From assembly GCA_016757515.1 (NCBI GenBank), contig JAERIN010000001.1, positions 1 to 64,000 of the forward strand: 64,000 bases of DNA. The letters are read 5' to 3'. Shown here piece after piece: positions 25,397 to 34,973 of this stretch. The position numbers and the translations under genes were made by a program. This DNA is from Alphaproteobacteria bacterium. Lineage in GTDB: Bacteria; Pseudomonadota; Alphaproteobacteria; Micavibrionales; Micavibrionaceae. Under the pieces are notes generated by a model that saw only the letters and a program-made list of their open reading frames with translations, was not told the origin of the DNA and did no database searches. How positions within the stretch are numbered: position 1 is the first letter of the stretch; each line of letters begins with the position of its first letter.

Positions 25397-26560
25397 CTAT
25401 GCTGCGGTGCAGCAAAGAGCTAGCGCCTGCTCCAGGTCCGCGATCAGGTCCTGCGCGGCCTCTATGCCCACGGACAGGCGCAACAGGCCCCGCGTCACGC
25501 CGGCGCGGGCCTGCGCCTCCGGCCCCATGGCGAAGTGCGTCATGGACGCCGGGTGATTGATGAGGCTCTCCACGCCGCCCAGGGACTGCGCAAGGGCAAA
25601 CAGGCGCGTGCCCTCGGCCACCTTCTGCACGGACTCCGGAGCGACCGCAAAGCTCACTATCGCGCCAAAGCCGGACTGCTGCGCCTTGGCCCGGGCGTGG
25701 TGCGGGTGGTCTTCCAGGCCGGGGTAATGCGTGGCGAGCACCGCAGGGTGCGCGTCCAGGAACCGCGCCACCGCCATGGCGTTGTCCTCTGCCTTGGCCA
25801 GGCGCAGGGGCAGGGTACGCGCGCCGCGCAGGGTCATGTGGCAGGAGTGCGCGTCGGCGGACAGGCCCAGGGAGTTGGCCCAGAAGTCCAGCTCTTCCCA
25901 CAGCGCCATGTCCGCGCAGGTGACGGCCCCGCCCACGACGTCAGAGTGGCCGTTCATGTATTTGGTGGTGGAACACAGGGCGATGTCCGCCCCGTGTTCC
26001 AGGGGCCGCAGGCGCAGGGGGGTCATGAAGGTGGTGTCGCACACGACGAGGGTGCCGACGGCCTTCGCGGCGGGCACCAGGGCTGGGATGTCCGCCACGC
26101 GCATCACGGGGTTGGAGGGCGACTCGACGAACAGCATCCGGGGTTTTTGCGTCGCCAGCGCCGCACGCATCGCATCCGTGTCGTAGGTGTCCAAGAACTC
26201 CAGCCGAAAATGGCCTTTCTCGGCCAGCGCGCGCATAAGGGCATACGCGCGGCCATAGCAGTCGTACGGCGCGAGCAGCAGGTCGTCGGGCTTTAACAGG
26301 TGCAGCACCAGGGTAATCGCGGCCATGCCAGAGTTCACTACATGCGTGGCCGCGCCGCCCTCCAGCTCCGCCAGCATGCGCGCCAGCGTGTCCCGGTTGG
26401 GGCAGCGCGTGCGGGCGTAGTCATAGGGATTTTTGTTGTCTAGCCCCGGGTGGATGAAGGTGGAGGAGGTGTAGATCGGCGGCATGACCGCGCCGTACGC
26501 CGAGTCCGCCCCCACGCCGGTGCGTGCCAGGATGGTGGCTGGGTCTCTGTCGGTGCTCAT
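25397..26560 (-). CDS. Cystathionine gamma-synthase / beta-lyase type PLP enzyme
   Basis: 387 residues of the Cys/Met metabolism PLP family. Visible are YTSSTFIHPG, YARTRCPNRDTLARMLAELEGG, VNSGMAAITLVL, the cofactor-binding region FVESPSNPVMRVADI and the lysine in CSTTKYMNGHSDVVGG. The C-terminus has SLGGVESLINHPASMTH and RLSVGIE. Most likely it is MetB-like, joining activated homoserine with cysteine, or MetC-like, cleaving cystathionine; the sequence alone does not separate them. The convergent gap after thiG holds the tandem repeats, and ssrA lies just upstream. Confidence 0.88.
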   Translation of the reverse strand: MSTDRDPATILARTGVGADSAYGAVMPPIYTSSTFIHPGLDNKNPYDYARTRCPNRDTLARMLAELEGGAATHVVNSGMAAITLVLHLLKPDDLLLAPYDCYGRAYALMRALAEKGHFRLEFLDTYDTDAMRAALATQKPRMLFVESPSNPVMRVADIPALVPAAKAVGTLVVCDTTFMTPLRLRPLEHGADIALCSTTKYMNGHSDVVGGAVTCADMALWEELDFWANSLGLSADAHSCHMTLRGARTLPLRLAKAEDNAMAVARFLDAHPAVLATHYPGLEDHPHHARAKAQQSGFGAIVSFAVAPESVQKVAEGTRLFALAQSLGGVESLINHPASMTHFAMGPEAQARAGVTRGLLRLSVGIEAAQDLIADLEQALALCCTAA

Positions 26561-26640
26561 GCGCCCCGTTTAAGCACAGATCGGGTGTGGAGGTAAGCCC
26601 CGGGTGGTTTCTGTTGCTGGGCCCACCCGGGAAAGCCCCA

Positions 26641-26978
26641 CCCGGCGGGGTCTAGCCGCCGGGGATTATCGCAGCAGAATGGTCACCCGATTAGGCGGCC
26701 ATTTTTTCGTCAGCGACGACGGCGAAGTCGTCGTTGGCGGCTACGCGTAAGACGATGTTGTCATTGGCAACTATCGCTTTGTGTCCCGATAACGGCGGGT
26801 CCAACCGAGCGCCACCGCGTGCCTTTACCGGGCCCTGTCGATCCTATTTCGGCCCCGCCGGAATGCGGCTATTGCCCCGCATTCTGGTGGAGCCGCCGGG
26901 TACCGCCCCCGGGTCCAAGGCCCCTATTCCGCACCGGCGTTGTCAACGCCATAGCCGCACCCCTTGCGAGGCACCGCA
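26641..26978 (-). ncRNA. ssrA: tmRNA, circularly permuted two-piece form
   Basis: Reading the minus strand, the acceptor piece comes first and ends ...CGGCTCC-A-CCA at 26885. A 28-nt spacer follows, forming the hairpin GAATGCGG...CCGCATTC. The coding piece then begins GGGGCCGAAATAGGATCGAC at 26856. The acceptor strands pair over seven bases (GGGGCCG with CGGCTCC, one G-U). The T stem is CCGGG/CCCGG with an unusual loop, GGCGGTA. The tag frame (26768-26691) starts at the GCC after TAGT, reads ANDNIVLRVA..., and ends DEKMAA then TAA, about 25 residues. An 8-bp hairpin (26641-26663) may end the RNA. The exact 5' and 3' ends are estimates. Confidence 0.9.
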
Positions 26979-26984
26979 CCTTTT

Positions 26985-27013
26985 AGTATAGCGCAGGGGG
27001 TGTAGATGTTCAA
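26985..27013 (-). promoter_or_regulatory. Promoter of ssrA
   Basis: On the minus strand, TTGAAC (27013-27008), a 17-base spacer, then TATACT (26990-26985). Transcription would begin about 26978, at the 5' end of the acceptor piece of the tmRNA. Confidence 0.75.
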
Positions 27014-27100
27014 GATCTTCAGGGCCTGGGGGTTGCAAAAAATCTCTTGAACGCATATCCCCGATTCCCAAACATCAAACACCTTGAGGAATCTTTTAGT

Positions 27101-27712
27101 ATGTTTTGCTCTCAGTGCGGATCGGAGTTGGGCGATGGGGCAGCTTTTTGCGCTAAATGCGGCACCCGTCTATCAAGAAAAGATAGTACAGAAAGAGAAA
27201 TCGTAAATGAAGATAGAAGACCCATTATGGTTCTTAAGCCCGTCTTTGTGGTATGGGTTGCTCTTTCTAGGTCTTTCGGTCCCGCCATAACAGCCTCTCT
27301 TGTGGCAGTATTTACAACAATTCCCTTTGCATTTTTACTTCAGGCTCTTGATATTGATATACCTATTTGGATAATTGTATCTTGCGCCTCTCTGATTATA
27401 TTCCTGTGTGTATTTCTCTGTGTATATTATTTATATAGAAAAACTTATGAAAAAACAGAGTATAGATTTTTCTCAAAAAATCTAGAGTACTATGAAGGTT
27501 TTTTGATGATAGAGAGAAAGATCATCAAATACGATAGAGTCACAGAAGTCAATTTAAGGCGTGGATTTTTGCAGAAGCTTTTTGGTCTAGGAACAATAAT
27601 ACTGTCGACACCTGCATCGGGTCACGATCTGCAGGCCAAAAGCGGGGTGCGTATCCGGGATATTAGAGATGCCGAGAAAATCTATGACAAGCTTGCTGGT
27701 CTCATCGGATAG
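27101..27712 (+). CDS. Zinc-ribbon, two-helix membrane protein with PH-like domain
   Basis: 203 residues from ATG 27101 (GAGGAA upstream). The N-terminus is a zinc ribbon (MFCSQCGSELGDGAAFCAKC) with four cysteines in two CxxC pairs. Two membrane segments follow (about residues 50-75, PAITASLVAVFTTIPFAFLL, and 80-105, IWIIVSCASLIIFLCVFLCV). The C-terminal ~90 residues (TEYRFFSKNLEYYEGFLMIE, YDRVTEVNLRRGFLQKLFGL, GTIILST) look like a bacterial bPH2 domain. GC content is far below the neighbours and A/T-ending codons dominate, so horizontal transfer is likely. The function is unknown. Confidence 0.75.
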   Translation: MFCSQCGSELGDGAAFCAKCGTRLSRKDSTEREIVNEDRRPIMVLKPVFVVWVALSRSFGPAITASLVAVFTTIPFAFLLQALDIDIPIWIIVSCASLIIFLCVFLCVYYLYRKTYEKTEYRFFSKNLEYYEGFLMIERKIIKYDRVTEVNLRRGFLQKLFGLGTIILSTPASGHDLQAKSGVRIRDIRDAEKIYDKLAGLIG

Positions 27713-28214
27713 GCTATACAAATATACATCTTTTCTCTTTATAGCATATTTCTTGCTGGCTCTTCCCGCCGCCGTGGCTACGGAGCCAGACCCGTTCCAC
27801 GTAACGGGCCTGCCCCTGCCGCGCTTTGCGTCCCTCGGCGCGGGGGAGGCCAACCTGCGCACCGGGCCGGGCACGCATTATCCGGTGCGCGTTGTGTATC
27901 GGCAAAAGGGCCTGCCCGTGGAGATCATCTTGGAGTACGACCACTGGCGCAAAGTGCGCGATGCCGACGGCACAAAGGGCTGGGTGCACAAGGCCTTGCT
28001 CTCTGGTCGCCGTATGGCCATCACGACCCAGGCTGCTGTCTTGCGCCGCACACCCAGCCCGGACGGGCGCGCCGCGGCCCGTGTGGAGCCAGGGGCCCTG
28101 CTGCACCTGGACGCATGTGAAGAGGGCTGGTGCCGGGCCGAGGCCGGCGGTTATTCCGGCTGGGTGGACAAGGCGTCCCTGTGGGGCGTGTACGCGGGGG
28201 AGGTGTTTGGGTGA
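27669..28214 (+). CDS. Secreted SH3-like domain protein
   Basis: About 181 residues. A signal peptide (YTSFLFIAYFLLALPAAVAT) is followed by two bacterial SH3 repeats: GEANLRTGPGTHYPVRVVYR with WRKVRDADGTKGWVHKALL, then QAAVLRRTPSPDGRAAARVE and GWCRAEAGGYSGWVDKASLW. The family is common in alphaproteobacteria and is thought to bind cell-wall material in the periplasm. The start overlaps the 3' end of the zinc-ribbon gene; ATG 27684 is an alternative. The first 30 codons share the low-GC style of that gene, while the rest is normal, so the boundary of the foreign segment may fall inside this gene. Confidence 0.8.
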   Translation: MPRKSMTSLLVSSDRLYKYTSFLFIAYFLLALPAAVATEPDPFHVTGLPLPRFASLGAGEANLRTGPGTHYPVRVVYRQKGLPVEIILEYDHWRKVRDADGTKGWVHKALLSGRRMAITTQAAVLRRTPSPDGRAAARVEPGALLHLDACEEGWCRAEAGGYSGWVDKASLWGVYAGEVFG

Positions 28215-28226
28215 GGTGCTGTTCGC

Positions 28227-28976
28227 TTATGCCTCCATCAGCCCCTCCATCAGGGCGTCGTCTATGTCCGCGTTGGTGGTGACGTGTTGGACGTCATCGC
28301 TGTCCTCCAGCGCGTCCACCAGCTTTAAGAGCGTCCGCGCGGTGTCTGCGTCTGTCACCGCCGCTGTGACGTTGGGCCGCCAGGTCAGGCCCGCCCGCCC
28401 CGGAGGGCCGAAGGCGGCGACAAGCGCGTCGCGCACGGCGGCGAAGTCCTCCACCGCTGTGGTGACAAGGTGCCCGTCCGCGTCGCTCTCCACATCCTGC
28501 GCGCCGGCCTCCAGCGCAGCCTCAAACACGGCCTGGGCGTCGCCCGTGGGGTAGAACACCTCACCCACCCGGTCAAACATAAAGCCCACGCAGCCGGTCT
28601 CCCCCAGGTTGCCCCCGTTCTTGGACAGAAGAGAGCGCACCTCCGCTGCCGTGCGGTTGCGGTTGTCGGTCAGAGCCTCAATCACCAGGGCCACGCCGCC
28701 GGGGCCATAGCCCTCGTAGCGCACGTCTTCATAGTCCTCGCCCTCGCCGCCGCCCGCGCCCTTGGCGATCGCGCGCTCAATGTTGTCCTTGGGCATGGAG
28801 TTGGCCTTGGCCGTGTCCACCGCTAGGCGCAGGCGCGGGTTTATCGCTGGGTCAGGGTCGCCCAGCTTGGCCGCGACGGCGATTTCCCGCGCCAGCTTTG
28901 AGAACAGGCGACCGCGCACGGCGTCCTGCTTGCCCTTCCGGTGCTGGATGTTTGCCCATTTGGAGTGTCCCGCCAT
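28227..28976 (-). CDS. YebC/PmpR family DNA-binding regulatory protein
   Basis: 249 residues of typical length. The N-terminus is the family signature [20 protein letters not shown], followed by [56 protein letters not shown] and [15 protein letters not shown]. Members are transcription regulators or translation factors easing ribosome stalling. It converges on the SH3 gene. Confidence 0.95.
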   Translation of the reverse strand: MAGHSKWANIQHRKGKQDAVRGRLFSKLAREIAVAAKLGDPDPAINPRLRLAVDTAKANSMPKDNIERAIAKGAGGGEGEDYEDVRYEGYGPGGVALVIEALTDNRNRTAAEVRSLLSKNGGNLGETGCVGFMFDRVGEVFYPTGDAQAVFEAALEAGAQDVESDADGHLVTTAVEDFAAVRDALVAAFGPPGRAGLTWRPNVTAAVTDADTARTLLKLVDALEDSDDVQHVTTNADIDDALMEGLMEA

Positions 28977-29015
28977 GCCGGGGAGTATACAGCGGCGGGC
29001 CTGCGTCTCAAGGCC

Positions 29016-30323
29016 CTAGCGGCTGCGCTGCCACCTCGGCCCGGCGGGGGTGTCCTCTATGGTAACGCCCTCGGCAGCAAGCTGATCGCGGATGGCGTCC
29101 GCGCGGGCGAAGTCTTTTGCCGCGCGGGCCGCTTGCCGTTCTTGCAGCAGCGCGTCTATGCGGGGGTCTGCGGCCTCCTTAGGCGCAGCGCGGTCCAAGC
29201 CCATCAGGTCCATGGTCGCGGCGACGCCGGCCCCGTCCCCGGCCTTGGCCGCGCGCAGCGCCTCAGAGATCGCTGCCGGCGTGTTCAGGTCGTCGCACAG
29301 CGCCCCCAGCACCGGCGTGGGGACCTCCCCCGGTTCTGTGGCCGCGCGGCGCAGGGCGGCCAGGTTTTTTGCCGCGGCGTGAAGCGTCCCGTCCGTCCAG
29401 TCCAGCGGCTGGCGATAGTGCGCAGACAAGAGGGCCAGGCGCAGGGCGGCCCCCTCGTGCGCGCGTAGCAAATCATGCGCGAGGAGGATGTTGCCCACAC
29501 TCTTGGCCATCTTCTCCCCCGCCACGGTGACAAACCCGTTGTGGACCCACATGCGCGCGTACGTCGCCGGGTCGTCCAAAACCCCGTGGGCGCAGCACGA
29601 CTGCGCGATCTCGTTCTCGTGATGCGGGAACTTCAGGTCCGACCCGCCGCCGTGGATGTCAAAGGGCAGGCCCAGGTGGTGCTGCGACATGGCGCTGCAC
29701 TCAATGTGCCACCCGGGCCGCCCCCGGCCCCAGGGGCTGTCCCAGCCCGGCTCATCGGGCGCGGCGGGCTTCCACAGCACAAAGTCGGCGGGGTCGCGCT
29801 TGTACGGGGCTACCTCCACGCGGGCCCCCGCGACCTGCTCCTCCCGGCTGCGGCCGGACAGGGCCCCGTACCCCGCATAGGACGGGACGTGGAACAGAAC
29901 GTGCCCGTCCGCAGCATACGCATGGCCCCTGTCCAACAGGCCCTGGACAAGTGCCACCATGTCCCCGATGTGCGCCGTCGCCCTGGGCTGAACGTCCGGC
30001 GGGGCGCAGCCCAGGGCGGCCATGTCCTCATTATATATGAGCGTGTATTTTTCGGTGATGGCTGCGATGTCCTCCCCCGATGCGCGGGCGGCGGCGATGA
30101 TCTTGTCGTCCACGTCCGTGATGTTGGAGACATAGGTGACGCGCGGGAACAGGGCCCGCGCCACCCGCACCAGCAGGTCAAACACCACCGCCATGCGCGC
30201 ATTGCCGATGTGCGCGGGTCCATAGACCGTCGGCCCGCAGGCGTACAGCCGCAGGTGGCCTGGCTCTATGGGCGCCACGGCTTCCTTCCGGCGCGTGAGG
30301 GAGTTATAGAGGGTGAGGTCCAT
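29016..30323 (-). CDS. cysS: Cysteinyl-tRNA synthetase
   Basis: 435 residues from ATG 30323 ([20 protein letters not shown]), slightly shorter than the ~460 usual. Class I motifs are present: [17 protein letters not shown] (HIGH) and EKMAKSVGN (the KMSKS loop, with Ala replacing Ser). The zinc ligands are the Cys of the first motif, WHIECSAM and [17 protein letters not shown]. It charges tRNA-Cys. A longer frame upstream is antisense to purE and tsaD and is not real. It is divergent from purE. Confidence 0.96.
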   Translation of the reverse strand: MDLTLYNSLTRRKEAVAPIEPGHLRLYACGPTVYGPAHIGNARMAVVFDLLVRVARALFPRVTYVSNITDVDDKIIAAARASGEDIAAITEKYTLIYNEDMAALGCAPPDVQPRATAHIGDMVALVQGLLDRGHAYAADGHVLFHVPSYAGYGALSGRSREEQVAGARVEVAPYKRDPADFVLWKPAAPDEPGWDSPWGRGRPGWHIECSAMSQHHLGLPFDIHGGGSDLKFPHHENEIAQSCCAHGVLDDPATYARMWVHNGFVTVAGEKMAKSVGNILLAHDLLRAHEGAALRLALLSAHYRQPLDWTDGTLHAAAKNLAALRRAATEPGEVPTPVLGALCDDLNTPAAISEALRAAKAGDGAGVAATMDLMGLDRAAPKEAADPRIDALLQERQAARAAKDFARADAIRDQLAAEGVTIEDTPAGPRWQRSR

Positions 30324-30341
30324 AACCCTGGAGCATAGACT

Positions 30342-30830
30342 GTGCCGCAAAAAACCGCAAAACCCCTTGTGGGCGTCATCATGGGCTCGCGCAGTGACTG
30401 GCCCACCATGGCCGCCGCCGCAGAGGTTCTGGACGCGCTGGGCGTGCCGCATGAAGCCAAGGTGGTCTCTGCCCACCGCACGCCGGAGCGTCTGTACACC
30501 TATGCGCGCAGCGCGGCAGCGCGTGGCCTGAAGGTCATCATCGCGGGCGCAGGCGGCGCGGCGCACCTGCCCGGCATGGTGGCGGCCCTGACGCACCTGC
30601 CTGTTCTGGGCGTGCCGGTGAAGTCCAAGGCCCTGAAGGGCATGGACTCCCTTCTGTCCATCGTGCAGATGCCTGCAGGCGTGCCCGTGGGGACCCTGGC
30701 TATAGGTGGTGCGGGGAACGCCGCCCTTCTGGCGTGTAGCATCTTGGCCCTGGGGGACGACGCCCTGGCCGCGCGCCTTATCGCCCACCGGGCGGCGCAG
30801 ACCGACGGTGTCCCAGAAGACGCTCAGTAA
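30342..30830 (+). CDS. purE: N5-carboxyaminoimidazole ribonucleotide mutase
   Basis: 162 residues. The class I PurE pattern is clear: [78 protein letters not shown] and [10 protein letters not shown]. It moves the carboxyl group of N5-CAIR to make CAIR in purine synthesis. The purK partner is not next to it; the stop is followed at once by the tsaD ATG. Confidence 0.96.
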   Translation: MPQKTAKPLVGVIMGSRSDWPTMAAAAEVLDALGVPHEAKVVSAHRTPERLYTYARSAAARGLKVIIAGAGGAAHLPGMVAALTHLPVLGVPVKSKALKGMDSLLSIVQMPAGVPVGTLAIGGAGNAALLACSILALGDDALAARLIAHRAAQTDGVPEDAQ

Positions 30831-31820
30831 ATGCGGGTTTTGGGCATAGAGACCAGTTGCGACGAGACCGCAGCGGCGGTTGTGACGGGGGACCGGCGCA
30901 TTCTGTCCAACTGTGTGGTGTCCCAGCTGGCCGAGCACGCGCCCTTCGGCGGCGTGGTGCCAGAGGTTGCCGCGCGGGCGCACATTGCGCACCTGCCCGG
31001 CGTGGTGACGCGCGCCCTGGCCGAGGCGGCGTGCGGCATGGCTGGCGTGGATGCCGTGGCCGCCACCTGTGGGCCGGGCCTTATCGGCGGGGTGATGGTG
31101 GGGTCCGTGCTGGGCAAGGCGATCGCCGCCGCGCGGGATGTGCCGTTCGTGCCCGTAAACCACCTGGAGGCGCACGCCCTGACGGCGCGCCTGACGGACG
31201 GAATTGCCTTTCCCTATCTGTTGTTGTTGGTGTCCGGCGGGCACACGCAGATTCTGGAGGTGCGGGGCGTTGGCGCTTACCGCCTCTTGGGCCAGACGCT
31301 GGACGACGCTGCGGGGGAGTGCCTGGACAAATCGGCCAAAGTCATGGGCTTAGAGCAGCCTGGCGGCCCGGCGGTGGAGCGCTTGGCGGCCGAGGCCCGC
31401 GATGGTGGTGTCTTCGTCCTGCCCCGTCCGATGCGGGGGCGGCCTGGGTGTGATTTTTCCTTTTCTGGCCTGAAGACCGCCGTGCGGATAGCTGCGGAAG
31501 GTCTGCCCAAGGCGCGGGCCGCCATGGCCCCCCTGGCCCGTGCGCTGCAGGACGCCGTGGCCGAGGTTCTGGCTGACCGGTGCGGGCAAGCGCTTAACGC
31601 CACAGGCGCAAGCACTCTTGTGGCCGCCGGGGGTGTGGCCGCGAACGGGGCTGTGCGTGCGGCACTGGGGGCCCTACCCGCCCGCTTTGTTGCGCCGCCG
31701 CCCGCGCTGTGCGGGGACAACGCGGCGATGGTCGCCTGGGCCGGGACGGAGCGCCTGCGCGCGGGCCTGGTGGAGGCGCATAGCCTGTCCGTGCCCGCGC
31801 GGCCCCGCTGGCCGCTCTAG
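30831..31820 (+). CDS. tsaD: tRNA N6-adenosine threonylcarbamoyltransferase
   Basis: 329 residues. It has the Kae1/TsaD motifs LGIETSCDETAAAVV, HIAHLPGVVTRALAEA, VNHLEAHALTARL, LLLVSGGHTQIL, GEAFDK-equivalent AGECLDKSAKVMGL, FSFSGLKTAV and AAGGVAANGAVR, with a C-terminal CGDNAAMVAWAG. The iron-site histidines are in HIAH and HLEAH. It transfers the threonylcarbamoyl group to A37 of ANN-decoding tRNAs. It starts directly after purE, and its stop overlaps that of thiD. Confidence 0.96.
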   Translation: MRVLGIETSCDETAAAVVTGDRRILSNCVVSQLAEHAPFGGVVPEVAARAHIAHLPGVVTRALAEAACGMAGVDAVAATCGPGLIGGVMVGSVLGKAIAAARDVPFVPVNHLEAHALTARLTDGIAFPYLLLLVSGGHTQILEVRGVGAYRLLGQTLDDAAGECLDKSAKVMGLEQPGGPAVERLAAEARDGGVFVLPRPMRGRPGCDFSFSGLKTAVRIAAEGLPKARAAMAPLARALQDAVAEVLADRCGQALNATGASTLVAAGGVAANGAVRAALGALPARFVAPPPALCGDNAAMVAWAGTERLRAGLVEAHSLSVPARPRWPL

Positions 31821-32602
31821 GCCGTTTGCCACAGGTGGTTCACGGGCCCGTGGCCGGAGCCCACCTCCAGGGCGTCCGCGCCCGTGATGGCCCCGGTCAC
31901 AAAGGCCTTCGCCGCGCGCGCGGCACCTGGCCCGTCTGCGCCCAGGGCCAGATACGCCGCAAGAGCGGCGGCCAGTGTGCAGCCGGTGCCGTGCGTGGCG
32001 CGGGTGTCTATGCGCGGGGCGGACAGGTGCAGCACAGCGCCGGAGCGGTCAACGTAAACATCCGTGCTTTCTGCGCCCTGTGCGTGCCCACCCTTGAGCA
32101 GTACAGCCCGCGGCCCCAGGTCCAAAAGGGCCTTGGCGGCCTCTTCCTGCGGCAGGGCGCAGCCCAGGAACGCTGCGGCCTCGGGCAGGTTTGGGGTCAG
32201 CACGTCCGCCAGGGGCACCAGGTGCGTGCGCAGGGCCTGTGCGGACTCTTTGGATAGCAGCATGTCTCCGCTGGCCGCGACCATGACGGGGTCCACGACC
32301 AGGTGGGGGGGCTTCCGGGAGGCAAGGAGGCCCGCCAGGGCCTCTATGACTGCCGCTTCCCCGGCCATGCCGATCTTCGCCGCGTCCACGCGCACGTCGT
32401 CCAGGACGGCCTGGACCTGTGCGGCCACAAAGTCTGCTGGGAGGCCATGGACGGCCCGCACGCCCCGGGTGTTCTGGGCCGTGAGGGCCGTGAGCGCCGC
32501 CATGCCGTAGGTGCCCAGCGCGGCGAAGGTCTTCAGGTCCGCCTGGATGCCGGCTCCGCCGGAGGGGTCAGAGCCTGCTATGGTGAGAACATTGGGAATC
32601 AT
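31817..32602 (-). CDS. thiD: Hydroxymethylpyrimidine/phosphomethylpyrimidine kinase
   Basis: 261 residues of the ribokinase fold: [83 protein letters not shown] and the ATP/anion-hole motif [19 protein letters not shown]. It phosphorylates HMP twice for thiamine synthesis. Its start overlaps the thiE stop by four bases, giving the order tenA-leuB-thiE-thiD. Confidence 0.94.
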   Translation of the reverse strand: MIPNVLTIAGSDPSGGAGIQADLKTFAALGTYGMAALTALTAQNTRGVRAVHGLPADFVAAQVQAVLDDVRVDAAKIGMAGEAAVIEALAGLLASRKPPHLVVDPVMVAASGDMLLSKESAQALRTHLVPLADVLTPNLPEAAAFLGCALPQEEAAKALLDLGPRAVLLKGGHAQGAESTDVYVDRSGAVLHLSAPRIDTRATHGTGCTLAAALAAYLALGADGPGAARAAKAFVTGAITGADALEVGSGHGPVNHLWQTA

Positions 32603-33186
32603 GGGTTTATGGCCTCCTGTATGACGCGCGCGCTCTCTGCAGCGCGCAGCACAGCCACACCCGCCGCACCGGCGGTGATAACGGGCGCGGCGTTGTCCGC
32701 CGTGATGCCCCCGATGCCCACCACGGGCACGGGGGATGCGTGCACTAGCGCAGAAAAGTCTACCAAGCCGAGCACGGGTTTGTTCGGCTTGGTTAAGGTT
32801 GGATAGACCGGGCCCGTGCCCGCGTAGTCTACGATGGCCGGGTCCAGGGCGGCAAAATGCTGCGCGATGAAGGCCGTTGCGCCTATGATGGCTTTAGGGC
32901 CCAGGATAGACCGGGCCGCAGCATAGGGCAGGTCGCTCTGCCCCAGGTGCACGCCGTTCGCACCGGCGGCCAGGGCCAGGTCAGCCCGGTCGTTTATGAT
33001 GAGGGGCACTCGCACTGCGGCCTTTATCGCGCGCCCGGCCTCTATAATGCTGCGCGCGTCCCAGCCCTTCGCGCGGAGTTGCAAGAGCCCAGCGCCGGCC
33101 GACGCCCGGTGCGCTGCGTTTACCACGTCGCCGTGCACGTCTGGGTCCAGAATGGCATAAACAAAAGGGCGAGGCGGGAGCGTCAC
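32599..33186 (-). CDS. thiE: Thiamine-phosphate synthase
   Basis: 195 residues from a GTG at 33186 that overlaps the leuB TGA (GTGA). It has [53 protein letters not shown] in place of the usual IIGx[23 protein letters not shown] and [26 protein letters not shown]. It couples HMP-PP with the thiazole phosphate. Some family members degrade the substrate loops; here the NDR and HLGQ motifs are intact. Confidence 0.9.
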   Translation of the reverse strand: MTLPPRPFVYAILDPDVHGDVVNAAHRASAGAGLLQLRAKGWDARSIIEAGRAIKAAVRVPLIINDRADLALAAGANGVHLGQSDLPYAAARSILGPKAIIGATAFIAQHFAALDPAIVDYAGTGPVYPTLTKPNKPVLGLVDFSALVHASPVPVVGIGGITADNAAPVITAGAAGVAVLRAAESARVIQEAINP

Positions 33187-34244
33187 AGCCGCGCCACCAC
33201 CGCATCGCCCATCTGCGCCGTAGAGACAACAGGTATACCATCCGCAGCAATATCGGGCGTGCGCGCACCATCCAGCGCGCCCTGAACCGCGGCCTCCACC
33301 CGGTCGGCGGCTTCGGGCAACCCCAGGGAATAGCGCAGGGCCATGGCCAAGGACAAAATCATCGCGCACGGGTTGGCCACCCCGCGCCCAGCAATATCAG
33401 GGGCCGAGCCGTGCACGGGTTCGTAGAGTCCTGGTGCCCCCGGCGCGCCCAGGGACGCGGAGGGCAGCATGCCCAGGGAGCCCGTGAGCATCGCGGCCTC
33501 ATCGGACAGCATGTCGCCGAACAGGTTGTCCGTGGCGATGACATCGAACTGCGACGGGTTGCGCAACAATTGCATGGCGCAGTTGTCGGCCAACATGTGC
33601 TCCAGCGTCACGTCAGGGTACTCCGCAGCATGGAGCGCGGCCATCTCCTCGCGCCAGAGCAGACCGGCCTCCATCACGTTGGACTTTTCGCAGGACGTGA
33701 CCTTGCTCCGCCGCTTGCGTGCGAGGTCAAAGGCCACATGGCCCAAGCGCGTGATCTCACCTGAGGTGTAGACATGGGTGTTCACGCCCCGCCGCTGCCC
33801 ATCGGGTAAGGTCTCCACTCCTCGCGGCTGCCCAAAATACACCCCGCCGGTCAGCTCGCGCACAATCAGGATGTCCAGACCGCGCACAATGTCGGGTTTT
33901 AATGTGGAGGCGTCCACCAGGGCGTCAAACACGATCGCCGGACGCAGATTCGCGAACAAGTCCAAGTCTTTGCGCAGGCGCAGCAGCCCGGCTTCCGGAC
34001 GCTTGTCATAGGCCACGTTTGTCCAGCGTGGGCCGCCCACGCAGGCCAGCAAGACCGCGTCTGCCGCTCGGGCCTGGGCCAGGGTCTCGTCCGTGAGGGG
34101 CACGCCGTGCGCGGCTATTGACGCGCCGCCGACCAGGCCATGCTGCACCGCGATGTCGCCGCCCAGGGCTGCGATGACCTTCTCGGCTTCGGCCATAATC
34201 TCGGGGCCGATGCCGTCGCCAGGCAGGAGGACAACACGGCCCAT
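33183..34244 (-). CDS. leuB: 3-isopropylmalate dehydrogenase
   Basis: 353 residues from ATG 34244. [20 protein letters not shown] opens the protein. The substrate and metal sites read [28 protein letters not shown], the [13 protein letters not shown] segment, [39 protein letters not shown] and [24 protein letters not shown]. It oxidises 3-isopropylmalate in leucine synthesis. It sits inside a thiamine gene run: its ATG is two bases after the tenA stop and its end overlaps thiE. Confidence 0.95.
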   Translation of the reverse strand: MGRVVLLPGDGIGPEIMAEAEKVIAALGGDIAVQHGLVGGASIAAHGVPLTDETLAQARAADAVLLACVGGPRWTNVAYDKRPEAGLLRLRKDLDLFANLRPAIVFDALVDASTLKPDIVRGLDILIVRELTGGVYFGQPRGVETLPDGQRRGVNTHVYTSGEITRLGHVAFDLARKRRSKVTSCEKSNVMEAGLLWREEMAALHAAEYPDVTLEHMLADNCAMQLLRNPSQFDVIATDNLFGDMLSDEAAMLTGSLGMLPSASLGAPGAPGLYEPVHGSAPDIAGRGVANPCAMILSLAMALRYSLGLPEAADRVEAAVQGALDGARTPDIAADGIPVVSTAQMGDAVVARL

Positions 34245-34245
34245 A

Positions 34246-34941
34246 TCAAGCGCCCAATCGCTTGCCGGCGGATACATCGGGCCAGTCTTCCTGGTTATAG
34301 GCCGCGTTCCAGAACATCCATTCGTAGCGCGTAGACACCACAAAGCGTTCCAGCATGCGCGCCCGCGCCTCCGCGCCGACCGCAGCGGCGGCCCTGTTGG
34401 CCACGGCCTGGGCGTCGGACGACATTTTCTGGAATCCAGGGTCGACATAGGTGTCTATCCAGGCCTGATAGGGGTTATCCGGCGCAGCGATGGCGGCGAT
34501 GTGCTTTCCGGCCTCGGCGTAGATCCATATGCAGGGCAGAACAGCCGCAACGGTCTCGCCCCAGCTGCCTTCCTGCGCGCTGGCCAGCAAAAAATTGGTG
34601 TAGGCCGCACAGGAGGGGTTCATCTCTGCCGCTGCGGCCTGGGCGGGATCAACCCCAAAGCGCCGAAAATAACTCTCGTGCAGCATGCGCTCCGCAACCA
34701 AAACTTCCCGCGCGGCGTGCGTCAGGGTGTCCATGGCAGCCACATCGCCAGACGGGGTGCGCGCTGCGGCCAGGGACAAAGTCCGGGAAAACGCCACCAA
34801 ATACAGAGAGTCTTGGATCATATAGGTGGCAAACCGTTCTTGGGAGAGCGTCCCGGAAGCCAACTCCTGGTTAAAGGGTAAGTCGTATATAGCGTCAATC
34901 ATGCTGCGCACGCGGGCCCATGCGGTGTCACAGAAGGTCAT
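34246..34941 (-). CDS. tenA: TenA family thiaminase/aminopyrimidine hydrolase
   Basis: 231 residues, all-helical. TenA features are [20 protein letters not shown] and [20 protein letters not shown] near the N-terminus, a central [30 protein letters not shown], and a C-terminal [16 protein letters not shown]. The expected cysteine lies in the [11 protein letters not shown] segment. It hydrolyses aminopyrimidine breakdown products of thiamine, or thiamine itself. It heads the tenA-leuB-thiE-thiD run. I looked for a TPP riboswitch in the 32-base gap upstream and see none. Confidence 0.9.
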   Translation of the reverse strand: MTFCDTAWARVRSMIDAIYDLPFNQELASGTLSQERFATYMIQDSLYLVAFSRTLSLAAARTPSGDVAAMDTLTHAAREVLVAERMLHESYFRRFGVDPAQAAAAEMNPSCAAYTNFLLASAQEGSWGETVAAVLPCIWIYAEAGKHIAAIAAPDNPYQAWIDTYVDPGFQKMSSDAQAVANRAAAAVGAEARARMLERFVVSTRYEWMFWNAAYNQEDWPDVSAGKRLGA

Positions 34942-34973
34942 AGGCGTGTCTCCTTTGAGATCTCGGGCGGACC

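Noticed and set aside
26561-26640. SAM-type riboswitch upstream of the metB-like gene
   Set aside because: The available space is short and taken up by the ssrA 3' region; no SAM-II or SAM-I core was recognised.
30324-31244. N-terminal extension of the cysS frame
   Set aside because: It lies antisense to purE and tsaD; CysS similarity begins only at the ATG at 30323.
34942-34973. TPP riboswitch upstream of tenA
   Set aside because: The gap is 32 bases, too short for the element, and no THI-box sequence is visible.
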